A stretch of 64,000 nucleotides of DNA, taken from contig NW_024466421.1 of assembly GCF_017591425.1 (NCBI RefSeq), positions 620,001-684,000 on the forward strand. Reading direction: 5' to 3'. The first letter of the stretch is position 1, and each line of letters opens with the position of its first letter. Below the pieces are notes generated by a model. The model was not told where the DNA came from and made no database searches. It was given only the letters and a program-made list of their open reading frames with translations. Shown here in pieces: positions 34,550 to 46,433 of this stretch. A program made the position numbers and the translations under genes. Source of the stretch: Ochotona curzoniae. Lineage: Eukaryota; Chordata; Mammalia; Lagomorpha; Ochotonidae.

Positions 34550-36693
34550 CCACATGCCAACAGCACACCCTGCAGCTGGCCATCTGGCAGGTCGTGGGCA
34601 GGATGCCCTGCAGCTAATTCGGTGACGGCTCTGCTGGGCAGGCAAGCTCCGGGTGCAGCAGGGACCAGAGGGAGGGGGAGACTGCATCTGAAAGGTGGGA
34701 TCCGTGGGGGCCCCTACCTGCCCGAGCAGGACACCTAGCAGGTGTGCAGCCCAACGTGGCTGGACAAGCGAGGTCAGGAAGAAGTGGTCTCCCAGGAGGA
34801 AGCAGGGGTTGGAGGCCGAGACCTGAGGGACAGGCTGGCCTGGGCTAAGCTTTGACCCCACGTGCCTCCGACACGGGAGACTCAGCAGTGCACCCAGCAC
34901 TCTGGGTGCCCTGGGCAAGTCCCAGATGCAGACCACAGCCCGGGGCTCCAAGCTGCTACTGCTTCCTTGCCCTGGCCATGCCCTCACCACCCCCCACGCC
35001 TATGGCGAGCGCCAGGCCTCAGGGAGGGGTCAGCTGGACATGGATTGGAGGAGTGGCCTAAGCTGAGGTCAACAGGGGCTGAGGGAGCCAGCGGTGGTTC
35101 AGCTTTGCAGACATGTCCTGGGCCACTCCTGTGTGTCGCCTGAGTTGAAAGACCTCCCCCGATGCCCTGTCCACATTTCCACCCTGAAGCCTGATCCCTG
35201 TACGCTAACCCCCTGACAGGGGCTTCTCTGAGTGGGACCCTGCAGGGCTCCGGGGCCAGACTCCCAACTGGCCAGACCATGCATACTGCAGCCCCAACTT
35301 ACAGGGTGCCAACTCCCTACAGCTGAGCAAACAGCAGTTCAGGGTTGGGACTGGGAGCAGAGCTGTGTGACCTCAGATCTCTGCAAAACAGAGGCAGCCC
35401 GAGAGGGGAGAGGAGGCGGGAGTTCCCGAGAGGCCTGTCTACTACTGGGTGTGGAGTCACACTATGCGCCAAGTGCTGTCCTGCCCATGCGCTGTGTGCT
35501 GAGCGGGCCCTGCCCTGCTCACCGCCTCCTCCTGCTGCCTTGTACGCCTGAGCCTGGAGGCTGGCAAGACCTCAGCAGGTGCCACAGCTCCTCCTCCTCC
35601 TGCCCGTTTTCTGAGCTTCTCACCAGGCACCTGGTCTCCCCAGGGGACAGAACATGTTCCCCAATGACTCTGTGGCTGCGTCTCAGGTGCCCACTGCTAA
35701 GGGACACGGTGGGGCTGGAATGGGCTGGACAGCCAGGAGCCTGGGCCAGCCTCTCTGTGGTGGATGATGACCCCCCACCCCCACCCCACCGCCCCATGTG
35801 GGATCTGCAGTCAGATGGGAGAACGGCTCGGTGCTCCCCAGGCCCCATCCCCAGTTCCAGGCTGGCCCTGCCCCAGCCCAGCCCCCAGGGACCCCAGCAG
35901 CTGGGCCCACTCCAGGCCTTGGCTGGTACATCCTCCAGCTGCCCTCCCTGCTCTTCACACCTTCCACCTGGAGGTGTGAAATCCAATTTGTTGCCAACAC
36001 TTCCTCCGGACCCCAAGGCCCAGCTGTGAAGGTGGCTGGAAGTTCTGGCCTGGGGGTGTCTCCAGCCCCTGCAGCTACTGCCCCCCTGCCCACTTGCTGG
36101 AGTGTGGAGTCCCCCTGGGCCCCTGGGGAGTGCTGGTGGGGAAATAGCTTTTCCTCCATCCAAGGATCAAACTCTGGTGCAGCCTGAGGGGGCGGGCAGG
36201 GGCTGGGCCAGAAAGGATGAGAGGTGGGGGCTGGCGGGAGCGGGGCAACAACAGACAGTTCTAGAATGCATCTGTTGTGGGAGTTCGTTGTCTCCAGGGC
36301 TGTGGACATGGCCTGCCCTGTGGAGCCTGGTGCCATTTCCAGGTCCTGAAGGACTTCCAGAGACCCCCGAGCAAGCAGGGCTTGTCCTGCACCCTGGGTG
36401 GGCGAGTGGAAGGGTCGTCTCTTTCTAGGCCAGCAGGATTGCAGGTGGTCCTGGGTCACCTGCTAGCTTCCTGTCCCTGCCCATCAGTCATCATGCGTGC
36501 TCACCAAGCACAAGCCTGCACTTCCCCCGTCCTCTCCGCCACCCACACACAGCTCTCCCTGGCAGGCCCGGGCACTGCCACACCTGCCGCCTAGCCCCAG
36601 TGATGGTTCCCGTGGTTACAGGAAGTGGGTGGACACCACAGTGACCTCAGCCAGGGATCTGGCACGCCCCGAGTGCAGCCAAGGCCACGTACA
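34550..36693. other. GC-rich low-copy sequence
   Basis: No gene recognised. A possible short MIR-like segment is near 35366-35395 (GCTGTGTGACCTCAGATC). A patch GAAATCCAATTTGTTGCCAA lies at about 35979-35998. Confidence 0.45.
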
Positions 36694-36855
36694 GGCCAAT
36701 GACGGACAAGGGCCAACACTCCTGTCCTATCAGGACCAAGCAGGGCTGACGCCAGCACCCATGCAGAGGGGGTAGGCCAATGACGGACAAGGGCCAACAC
36801 TCCTGTCCTATCAGGACCAAGCAGGGCTGACGCCAGCACCCATGCAGAGGGGGTA
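36694..36855. repeat. 81-bp tandem duplication, two identical copies
   Basis: The segments 36694-36774 and 36775-36855 read the same base for base (opening GGCCAATGACGGACAAGG, closing CAGAGGGGGTA). The identity implies a very recent duplication, or recent copying between copies, or an assembly error. Confidence 0.97.
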
Positions 36856-37567
36856 GGACACCTTTGTCTCCGCCACCCAGCTTGTCCTTCCCACTTGTGG
36901 TCCTCTGCTCTCCTGTGCGTTCCCCCACAGCCCGGGAAAGGCCCAGGAACGGACTGCTCTCTGCATAATAAAGGCCTGTTTGTGCTTGGCTGTTTGTGCT
37001 TGGCTGGTATTTTCTTTCTCGGGTGGTTGGTAGATCTAACACCCATGTCTCCGCCCCCTGAGTGTCCAGCCCAGCCTCCGCCTGTCTCATAGGGTCCCGG
37101 GACATGGGGTCTCATGGACACAGGTGACAGGGTCTCGGCCGGGGGTGGGGGTGGAGGTGGTGCGGTCAGCACAGACTCAGGGCTCTGCCTAGGGGAAAGG
37201 CAGGGCCGGCAGCAGCATGCTGACCACAGCCCATTCTGCACAGGGGGACATGGAGGCTCGCATACCCCAGTGCGCATGAGACAGAGGTGCCAGCAGGCAA
37301 TGGGCAGAAGAGCCAGCAGTGTTCCTGCCCGCCCCAACTGTGGGTCTGGCCGAGGGACGCCCCAGAGGCCCCAGCGGTTACTGTACTCCCCTGCCTGGGC
37401 TCTCTCAAGACTTCAGCACAGCAGTCCAGCCAGGCTCCCTGTGTGCAGCCTGAGGTCCCAGGCCCAGCTCTGAAGCCTTGCAGCCTGCCGTGGCTCTGTA
37501 CCCAGGGTGGGGGCAGGGAGCAGGAACTGGCGCTGTGGTCAACCCGTGTCCTGAGGGGGGAGAGGGG
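36856..37567. other. GC-rich low-copy sequence
   Basis: No gene seen. A 14-bp direct repeat TGTTTGTGCTTGGC occurs twice near 36976-37003. Confidence 0.45.
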
Positions 37568-37869
37568 GTAGGAGCTGGCACCAGGTCAGCCGTGGCCGCA
37601 GAGTGGTCCCTGTACCCAGGGGCAGAGTGGGGTGGGGTGGAGGGGGCGGGTAGGAGCTGGCACCAGGTCAGCCGTGGCCGCAGCGTGGTCCCTGTACCCA
37701 GGGGCAGGGTGGGGTGGGGTGGGGTGGAGGGGGCGGGTAGGAGCTGGCACCAGGTCAGCCGTGGCCGCAGCGTGGTCTCTGTACCCAGGGGCAGAGTGGG
37801 GTGGGGTGGAGGGGGCGGGTAGGAGCTGGCACCAGGTCAGCCGTGGCCGCAGAGTGGTCTCTGTACTTT
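37568..37869. repeat. 82/87-bp minisatellite, 4 copies
   Basis: The phrase GTAGGAGCTGGCACCAGGTC begins at 37568, 37650, 37737 and 37819. Length differences come from variation in the GGGGT/GGGTGG run count within each unit. The last unit is partial. Confidence 0.95.
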
Positions 37870-38010
37870 CTGTCCACTTGTTTGCCAGTGGCAGTGACCA
37901 GGGTCATCCTTGCACCAACCTTGTGTTAAAGTCCAGTGGAAACAAACTGCCATGGCTGCCCATGGTAGGAGCTGTGGAAGCCCAGGCCCGGACCTTCCCG
38001 ACCGGAGTGA
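37870..38010. other. Low-copy sequence
   Basis: Short linker between the minisatellite and an antisense CSINE; nothing else seen. Confidence 0.5.
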
Positions 38011-38270
38011 TTTTTCCAAAGTAATTTATTAATTTGAAAGGTGGAACTATAGGGATGGGGGCGGGGAGACAAAGACAGATCTTCCACCTGCTGGTTCACA
38101 CCTCACGTGGTCACAGTGGCCAGGCTGGGCAGGCTGGAGTCGAGGGCCAGGCCCTCCGTCCTGGGAGGCAGGGGCCGAAGTGCTTGCACTGTCTCTGGTT
38201 GCATCCCATGCACCTGAGCAGGGGCTGGCTGGGAGGCAGAGCAGCTGGGGCTTGCACCGATACAAGCAGC
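38011..38270 (-). mobile_element. CSINE, diverged
   Basis: Antisense tail (TTTTTCCAAAGTAATTTATT, AATTTGAAAGG), then AGATCTTCCACCTGCTGGTT, the CAGGGGC-AGTGCTTG segment and GAGCAGCTGGGGCTTGCACC of the head follow CSINE order on the minus strand. Confidence 0.8.
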
Positions 38271-38999
38271 AGAACCAGATGGGCGGGCCCATCCCGGGGA
38301 CCCTGTGATGTTCTGGCCTGGGGGTGGGTCTGGCCACTGACCTGTCCCCCCAACCCTCATCAAATCCAGGGCTCGAGTTGCATCTGCTGACTCAGAAAAT
38401 CTGCTTGGGTTGACCCTCTGGCCCTGTCTCCCTGGGCAAGCAGGACACGTGGGCAGGACAGGGCACGGGGCAGGAGGGGTCAGTGCCGGCCCAGGGCTCT
38501 CACACGCTCTCACCATCGCCCTGCAGGCAGGTAGCTCCTGGGCCCGAGCCAGTTGCCAGCATGGGAGTGGGAGGCTCCGAGGGGCAGGGAAGGGGCAGAG
38601 CTGGCCAAGCGCAGCCCCCCTGTGGCATCAGCCTTTTCTGTCTATGCTCCCCAAACCTTACCAGGGGAGGAGTCTGGGCACAGCTAGGCTGCCTGTGAGC
38701 ACCTGAGGGAAGACTAGGTATGCCAACACAGCCATGGGCAGGGCAGGGCAGGGAGTGGCACCCAGGGGGAACTCCAGGCGGGGTTCCCAACTGTCACTTC
38801 CACATGGGGGTCCACACAGGTTTCTGAAGGAGAGGCGGGGTCCTGGCCGCAGCTCCCAGCTGGGGAAGCGTCCCCCAAGGGGGCAGCCTCAGGGAGACGC
38901 ACTAGATGGGGGCCTGCTCCTATGGGCACAGCAGGAGGGAGCTCAAAGGGGTCGGGCCAGGCTGGGCTCCCCACTCTGCTCGCTCCTTGTTCAAAGGCA
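38271..38999. other. GC-rich low-copy sequence
   Basis: No gene recognised. A sequence CCCAAGGGGGCAGC near 38874-38887 only weakly resembles CTCF. Confidence 0.45.
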
Positions 39000-39120
39000 G
39001 CAATTTTGCTTCCGGGTGCATCTCAGTAATTGCAATAATAAATTGAATAATTAAGCTAAATCCACAGAAGAGAATTAAATATTAATTTCTAATAAAGCAT
39101 TCTGAGCGCATCCCCACAGA
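39000..39120. promoter_or_regulatory. AT-rich island with TAATTGCAATAATAAATTGA
   Basis: The densest AT cluster among the islands: CAGTAATTGCAATAATAAATT, GAATAATTAAGCTAAATCC, AGAGAATTAAATATTAATTT and CTAATAAAGC in 110 bases, ending abruptly at CTGAGCGCATCC. No recognised repeat. Typical composition of conserved developmental enhancers with homeodomain/POU/SOX sites; function inferred. Confidence 0.5.
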
Positions 39121-39364
39121 ATGACAATGCACTGGGCACCCTCGGGCATCAGCACAGCAGGCCTGCCTCTGCCCCATCCCTGTGTGACCCTGGAAACTAT
39201 CCTGAGTATGCCATCGCTGAGGGCCAGCCCAGGGACGGCAGGGACGGCACCGTGTAGGCCATGGGCGGCAGCCCGGAGCTCATGGGGCACACAGCTCCCA
39301 GCTGGCAGCAAGCAGCACGCCAAGGTAGATGCCGACATGACCAGGTAGATGCCAGCCCTGTCCC
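39121..39364. other. GC-rich low-copy sequence
   Basis: No feature seen. Confidence 0.5.
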
Positions 39365-39563
39365 TGCTCACTCAGACCCTGCCCCTGCCCCCCCTGACCC
39401 TGCTCATACTCTGACCTTACTCACACTCTGACCCTGCTCACACTCCGACCCTGCTCACACCCTGAGCCTGCTCACACTCTGACCCTGCTCACACTCTGAT
39501 CCTGCTCACACTCTGACCCTGAGCCTGCTCACACTCTGACCCTGCTCACACTCCGACCCTGAC
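39365..39563. repeat. ~17-18-bp minisatellite (TCACACTCTGACCCTGC)
   Basis: About ten units vary around TCACACTCTGACCCTGC with changes such as CTCCGACC and CCCTGAGCC. It resembles the 31.4-kb array in its TCACACYCTGA phrase, though unit length differs. Confidence 0.9.
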
Positions 39564-40688
39564 CTGGTACAGGCCGATCTCTCACCCTGGTCATCCTGAG
39601 CTCTGGGCTGGCTGCTCCTTGCTCTTCACCTCCCGAGCAGCCAGCTTTCTGACACTCACCAGGTTTGCCTGAGTCCCACGGGCTGGGCAGCAGGCAGACT
39701 TCCAAGCCCGGGGTCCCCACAAGGATTGGATAGCGGTGCCGGGGCAGGCCAAGGGTGGGCGGCTCAGGGGCATAGTAACACGGAGCTCCTTTGGGTATAG
39801 CCTCTCCCATAGCGGAGCTGGTCCAGCATCCAGCTGCTTCCAAGTGGAGGCCCTAGCCCAGCTGGCTGCTGGCTGTCACTCGTCAGCCTCCTCACCCTCA
39901 CAGCCAGGAGCACCACCTCCAGTGCCTGGCGGAACACCAAGGCTCACGGAGCAGGCTTCAAACCCTGGCGGCTGGGCCAAGCTGGCCAAGTCCTGCCCAG
40001 AGTATGAGGGTTGAGGGCTTGTCATCCCTCTCCTGGCAGCTGCTGCAACTCCTGGCTGATGCTACTGAGGTCCCATTTTGTCCTCAACCGCTGGCCCGGC
40101 AAGGGCTGGGAGCCTGGCCCCTTGGCCTTGGTGCCCCTGAGTAGCCTGCTGGCCTGGTTGGACCCTCCACTGTCTCTGGCCTCAGCCTTGTGGTCTCATG
40201 GTACTAACAGTGCCCACCATTAGGTGACCACAAGTGGGGGGCTCACAGTAGCAGGTTTGGGTGTGCCACTGACCCTGGTATACAAGCGTGACCCCCATTC
40301 GCAAGTGCAGTGGGGCCCCACCACTGGCGTGTCCCCACCACCAGGGTGTCTGATTTTGGATCTGGTGACAGATGAGACAGGCAACCCCAGACAGGTCAGG
40401 ACCAACACTCAACAGCCACCAATGGGGTGCCTGTCTTCCTCCCCTCCCCGGCTTCCAGCTGCCAACCTACATCTGTTAGATATGCCACTACCAGGTCTCC
40501 AGCCAGGCCTAGGATCCCAGGCTTGACCCAACAACAGCCACACCCTGGACCATGTCTGCAGCCACACCCTAGTGCGGAGGGCTGGGTTCTAGGAAAACAG
40601 GGCTGCCTTCTGCCATGCTCATTGCTGGGTCTCCAGAGTAATGGAGGTAAATGGGGAGACCCTGATGATGGCCGGCAGGGTGGTAGTG
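39564..40688. other. GC-rich low-copy sequence
   Basis: No gene or known repeat recognised. Confidence 0.5.
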
Positions 40689-40852
40689 GGTGGATAGGTG
40701 GGAGTGGACAGATGGGCAGCTAGATGGGCAGATGGATGGGTGGGTGGATGGAGAGGGGGTTGTGACTAGGGATGGGTGGATGGATGAATGAATGGAAGGA
40801 TGGATGGGTGAGTGGGTGGGTAACTGGGGGGATGTATGGGTGGGTGAGCACA
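40689..40852. repeat. (GGAT)n-type microsatellite
   Basis: Repeated GGATGGGTGG/GGATGGATGAATG/GGTGGGTGAG phrases on the plus strand. This is the reverse complement type of the ATCC arrays farther along. Confidence 0.9.
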
Positions 40853-41344
40853 TGGGCAGCATCAAGTTTGAACAGAGGCAGTGATGCGGAGGGAACTGCT
40901 GGCAGGAAGCAGCACTGTTTCTTGTGTCCCCAGAGCTGGGGGACAGAGGGAGGTTGTTGCCAGTCCTGGCCACCCAGCCTTCTACCCCCTGGCTGTGCTC
41001 ACTGTGGGCTGTGGCACGTAGGCGCTGGACCAGTCTGTTTCATGCCAAGGACTGCCAGGCAGACTCATTTAGGCTGAGCTGGATCTGGAGTCTGGCCCAA
41101 AGGGAAGGAGGGTGTGAGGGAGGAAACGCCGAAGCTGCCCCAGTACCAGGACCAGCCAGCCCAGGGCCACACCCTGTGTGCTCCCCCACACTACGGGCTT
41201 GACCCGGCCCCTTCCTAGCACCTGGGATTCTGTAAGCAGTGGATGCTGCCTGGGCTCCACAGGGACATGCAAGAGCCTCCAAATGAAATGATGCATGGAA
41301 AGTGCGTAGCCCGGGGCCTGGAAAACAGCAGACGCGGTCCTCCC
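40853..41344. other. Low-copy sequence
   Basis: No gene or known repeat recognised. Confidence 0.5.
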
Positions 41345-41475
41345 CACTTCACTTATTCCCATTATTCTTGCATCTCATTGTGGTTATTATTAATTTAGAG
41401 AGTACTGCTCCATCATCAAAGGCATTGCAGAGGAGAAAGATGGAGTCTGTGCTGAAAACTAATTAGAGAGGGGCC
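41345..41475. promoter_or_regulatory. AT-rich island with TATTATTAATTTAGAG and AACTAATTAGAG
   Basis: Contains CCCATTATTCTTGCATCTCATT, GGTTATTATTAATTTAG and ACTAATTAGAGAGG in GC-rich flanks. ATTCTTGCAT and ATTAAT cores fit POU/homeodomain-type sites. No repeat recognised. Function inferred. Confidence 0.4.
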
Positions 41476-41906
41476 AGGCAGCTTCGTGAAGAAGGGGTGC
41501 TTTGTCCAGGTCCGGGTAAGGGTGCCCCCTCCCAAGGCAGGGCGGGTGGGAGGCAGAGTCTTCCTGCAGGTCACTGAGTCGCAGCGGAGCAGCAGCACAG
41601 GCCTGCTGAGGTGTCAGGGTGCGCGACTTCTCACAGGGGGTTGGCAGCTCAGAGGAGTGCAGAGGGTCAAAGCAGGGGAAGGACATGTCCTGGAGGCCAC
41701 TCAGGATGCCAAACACAGGAATGAGCAGGGAAGGAAGCCTACACAGGCAGGAACCTAAGGGTGCACACCCATGAGCATGGGCCTGGATGAGGACAGGGTC
41801 CAGACCAATGGGATTCCCAGAACCCAGATGTGGCCAGGGATACAAGCAAAGTGCAAGAAGAACAGATGCTACAAATGGGTCTGTGAGTGCATCTGTTGGG
41901 GCTGCA
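41476..41906. other. Low-copy sequence
   Basis: No gene or known repeat recognised. Confidence 0.5.
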
Positions 41907-42490
41907 GCAGCAGCCAGCCAGCCAGCCAAGCAGCCAAGATAACCATCCATCCATCCACCCTCCATCCATCCATCCACCCTCCATCTGCCATCCATCATCC
42001 ATCTGCCATCCATATTCCATCCATCCATCCATTAATCCATCCATCCATCCATCCATCCACCCTCCATCCAGCCATCCATCCATCCATCCACCCACCCTCC
42101 ATCTGCCATCCATCATCCATCTGCCATCCATCCATCTTCCATCCATCCATCCACCCATCCATCCATCCATCCATCCATCCAACTAGCATCCATCCATCCA
42201 CCATCCATCCATCCATCCATCCATCCATCCATCCACCCATCCATCCACTAATCCATCCATCCATTAATCCATCCATCCACCTACCCATCTATCTATTCAT
42301 CCACCATTCCAATTCACCCATTCATTCATCCATCCACCCATCCATCATCCACATTTCCTCCCTCTTTCCCTCCCTCTCTTCCTCCTTCCCTCTACCATCA
42401 TTCCTACTCTCCTTACCTCTCTCTTACCATCCTCCCTCCCATCCATCCTTCCCCTTACCCACCTGTCCATCCATGCTTCTGTCCACTCAC
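41907..42490. repeat. (ATCC)n microsatellite, ~0.55 kb, with CAGC start and CT-rich end
   Basis: The array opens with CAGCAGCAGCCAGCCAGCC, then runs as CCATCCATC from about 41942 to 42350. A higher-order phrase CCACCCTCCATCTGCCATCC occurs at about 41967 and again near 42089. It ends in a CTCCCT/CTTCCT pyrimidine tract to about 42490. The long plus-strand frame (41771-42928) encoding Ile/His/Pro/Ser repeats and the minus-strand Trp/Met/Asp/Gly frames are artefacts. Confidence 0.97.
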
Positions 42491-44394
42491 CCTCCAAGAG
42501 TGACTAGGGTGGGTGTTGGGAGAGGAGCAGAGCAACAGGAGACTGCTGAGGACAGCGACACTGGGGGAAGGTGCCTGTATGGGCATGTAGATGGACAGGC
42601 TGGCCTTGTCTGGGGAGCCTACAGTGCATGCCAAGTGGAACACTGGGCCCAGCCCTGGGGCACTGGCTGGGTTCTGCTGGGCACCAGGTGCATGTCAGGC
42701 CCAGCTCAGCTCCCTGTGTCTGCCTCAAGTCACTGCAGCTCAGGAAGGACATACAGCCCAGTCCCAGGAGGCACGCGTGCCCTGTGCTTACCAGTTGGCA
42801 CTTTTCCGGACACTCACTGGGGCCAAGCGTCATGCTGCCTCCCCTGCCTGGGGAGCTTGTCCTGCCAGCATCCCTGCTTGAGCACCAGGTGCCAAGTCAG
42901 TGCTGGCCTCTGGGCTAACTTGTGTTAAGCCTGGGGAGGGACTGACCCATTTAGAGCCATTTGTGGCCTGAGGGCAATGCCCCATGCCCAAGTTCCCTAA
43001 GCTGATGTGGGTCCCCATGAGATGGATACATCGGGGTCACAGGGCAGTGCTTGCATGGCAGGAATGGGGCTGGGGGACACAGCAGGAGTGCTGGGGACCC
43101 CAAGAGAGGAAGGGGAGCCATACTGCTCATCACCAGTCCCTTCCCAGCTTCCTCCCTCCCCGGCATCCAGCAGCTGGGGCCCCTGGAGGCCCACATCAAG
43201 GAAAGGGGCGGGCGCAATGGTGACAGCAGGGCCCAGGGGTGCCAGGTGCTGGGGCTGGGACAGATGGCAGAGGCTTTGATGAGGGAACTGCCTTGGAGGG
43301 GGCGGGGCCAGTTCCCAGGGCTGAAGCAGGCGGGGCCAGCCCTGATGGAAAGCTCACTCCTCGGCATGCTGTCACACACCTTGGGCCAAGGCCTGCCTCT
43401 CTAAGCTGATTCTAGGTGGCCAGCATGGACTTGCCACTCCTCGGGGGGACATGGGCTACCGCCTCTGTGGGAAGGGAGGGCCATGGTGAGTGCTAAGGGC
43501 AGGTGAGCCACTTGTGTTCAGACGTTTGAGAGTGTGGCAGGGGCTGCCTGCAGGACAGCAGGGCCAGCCCCCAGGCAGCAGCATGGCCATAGGACCCCTG
43601 TTCCCCAGGCTGGGGCAGCTTGGGCTGGGGCGAGTCTCAAATCAGCAGACTCAGCGGAGTGGGGGATGCCAGGTGCTGACCTGGCTGACCCGTGTCGCCC
43701 CCTCCCCTGACCCTCGATTCACAGGTCAGAAGCTGACGCCCCAGTGCCTCAGACAGAGGAGCTGCCATCTCCTCCCTCAGACTATTCCCGCTGTCTGCAA
43801 GCCCTGCCCAGCGGCCTGGGACCTCCAGGAGTCTGTGGTGCTCCCGCCCCACTGTGCTGCACACCCAACCAGCACCCCGCCAATTCAATTTCTGCCCCTC
43901 CAGGACCAGGCCCTCCAGGTGGGAACACACAGCCAAGATGAGGAGCAATGCTAAGGCTTTCAACCTCCCGTGAGGAAGGATGAACCGGCCACTCCATGCA
44001 CCTGCCCCCAGCCCCTGCCTCATACGGGGGGCTCAGAGCCTTCACTGCTGCTCCCCTCACTGAGGTTGAGTTCCCGCCCCTTGGACAGCCCTCAGGTCCC
44101 TAGCAGACAGTGGGGAGTGTGGGCTGCTCAGCGTGCAGGATGGGATGCTGGTGTGGGGGGCCTCTGGGGGCTCCGGAGCAAACAGCACCCCTGGGCAGCA
44201 GCCAGAGGCTGGACTCTCCAGAGCACAGATGCCCATGCTGAGGCCAGGGGTCAGGCGTGCTGGGAAGAGAAGCTGGGTGGGTGCAGAGTAGGGGGCTCAT
44301 GGCGCCAGCCCCAGGGCCCCCTGCAGCCACACGGCCCCTTTGTTTGCTGTCCCCCTTCCCTTCTAAGACCCCAGCTGCCCCCACCTCAGAAGCT
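42491..44394. other. GC-rich low-copy sequence
   Basis: No gene or known repeat recognised. Confidence 0.5.
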
Positions 44395-44560
44395 GTTTCC
44401 CATGCAAATGTATTCAGAATACAGGCCATTTCAGGAACGTCTATTTGTATATATTTAGACTCTGTTTCAAAAGAATTATTCAGAATTGGAGCCGTTTGGA
44501 GGGGTGTGGAGATCGTTTCCTGAGCACTCTGTCAGAAACACCACGTTTCTTAAGTGGGTT
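44395..44560. promoter_or_regulatory. AT-rich island with octamer ATGCAAAT
   Basis: ATGCAAAT, the reverse of the POU octamer ATTTGCAT, lies at 44402-44409 and is followed by GTATTCAGAATACAGG (an imperfect palindrome), TTTGTATATATTTAGAC and GAATTATTCAGAATTGG. No known transposon. Candidate enhancer; function inferred. Confidence 0.4.
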
Positions 44561-45739
44561 ACAGACACGGCACCCGTGGAGACGGACGAAGTCCATGGGC
44601 AGGCTTGAGGCGGGGTGCAAGCACGGGGCCCCATGAGGCTGCATCTTCTGCTCTGTGGGGACAGGTGGCTGGGTGTGTGTCGGGGTAGGGTGGGAAGTGG
44701 CTGTGTGGCTGTGTGACCAACCTCACTTGGCTCACATAAGACAGCTATGGCCCCCACCTCATGAGGAAGGCGTGACCAACCAGGAAGGAACTTGGAAGCA
44801 TGAGTGCCACCTAACCCCACCCCTGGCTGGCTGCCATTCAGCCTGCAAACCATGGTTCCTGTCCCAGGGTGGGCACAGCCACGGGGTTGTCTGCCTTCCC
44901 TCACTGTAGGACTGGTGGACAGGGTGTGCTGTGTGAGGCAAGGGACTGTCCAGCAAGCACTGGCCGTGACCACTCCGATGAGCGCTCTAGCAGCAGTTTA
45001 TCTGCTGGTGGCCCCTAACCCACACTGGCAGAGAGGGGGCCAGACACCCCCAGGCACTGCTGGACCCCGACAGCACGGATCACAGGAGCCCACCTGCAGG
45101 CTCTGGCTTGTTCTGCACACATGCGGGATGAGCACACAAGGCCAGGGACCCCCACCTCACAGTGGGGCTGGGCTGCAGGAGGATGTGTTCCCAGCAAGTA
45201 GACCCTGGAAGGGAGCAGCATTGTTACATTGTCAGCAGCGCCTGCCCCCAAGCTGGGATCATGGCAGCCTTTCCGTCTGAGTTTTGTGTTGTTACAATGG
45301 AGCTTTTGGAAGGAAGACAAAAATGAAAACAGCCTAGCCTTCCTCGCAGCTCCCCCGCTCCTCCCCTCTGCCCACCCGTTGGGCTCAGAGATGTGGAGGA
45401 AGAAAGTGGGAGGCACAGGAGGCGCTGGTGCTCTGGGCGGGGGCTGGGGCATGGCATGTGTGGGCCACGTGGCCAGCCATCCCTGCCCTTGCCCCTTCTC
45501 CCAGCCCTCGTGGCACGGGGTCTAGACGCCATCTGCCTTGGTTAAGGTGTGGGCTTCGTGGCAGTGGCCTCCTGCCTGGAGGAGGAGCCGAGTAGCTGGA
45601 CAGTAGGCCGCAGCCTTGGACTCAGCAGCTGCAGCTGACCCACGGGGAAGCACAGTTGACAGCCAGCGAGCGTGGCCGTGGCAGCCCTGAGCCCAGAGCC
45701 ACGTTCAGAAACAGCCCAGCCAAGTAGCAAGGGAAACCA
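44561..45739. other. GC-rich low-copy sequence
   Basis: No gene recognised. Confidence 0.5.
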
Positions 45740-46433
45740 AGTACAAAAGTAGCTTTTAAAAAATAGAATCAGAAAAAAAAGTGAAGTTTTAAGAATGGGA
45801 TTCATTCAAGAGACACGGAGCACACATGGCCTCATGGAACTGGATTAGAGCCTAGGTTCACACAGAACAATCTGGAACAGTTGGTGCATCCTGGAGGGTC
45901 ACATGATATGGGCATCTGGTTCTGGGGTGTACAGCAGCGGGACAAGGACCTGCACCCCGGACCTCCATTGGGCAACTATGACAATAAGACAGAGACGCTT
46001 AATGACGGGGATCGACGACCTCAGACGGGGGATGGCAGAGGCAACGGCGCTGAGGCCACAGCGGCCTGGTGCGGACAAAAAGGGTGACCTCATCCTGCTG
46101 AAAAGCTTTAAGTCACCCAGGATTTGCAGGAACCCCAGACGTGTGCATGACCCAAAGATGCAGCGTGGAGCAGGGAAGGCAGACGTCTGGCAGAGCACAG
46201 AATCTCCAACCCCAGAAGGGCGGCCACAAGGCACGTCTCAGCTGACGCCCGTGACACCAGGGCACGATGTGCCGTGACGGACAGGCATCTCCAGGCAGTG
46301 GACAATGTCCGTGCACCCCCAGAGCCACACCAGCCCAGCAGCACCCTGACAGCACAGCAGAGACAATGGACTTCCAGAAAGACCAGGAGGAGGGATTACT
46401 GCCAGAGGACACGATGATGGGGAAGGCTCGGCA
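45740..46433. other. Probable old repeat-derived sequence, family not identified
   Basis: Begins with A-rich DNA (GTAGCTTTTAAAAAATAGAA, CAGAAAAAAAAGTG) and continues as mixed purine-rich sequence like neighbouring degraded L1. I could not align it to a specific L1 or LTR segment by eye. No intact reading frame of known type. Confidence 0.3.

Noticed and set aside
38874..38887. Second CTCF site (CCCAAGGGGGCAGC)
   Set aside because: It departs from the core at a key position and is too weak to list as a site.
41771..42928. 385-codon plus-strand open frame rich in Ile/His/Pro/Ser
   Set aside because: It is the translation of the ATCC microsatellite and its flanks; several frames are open at once.
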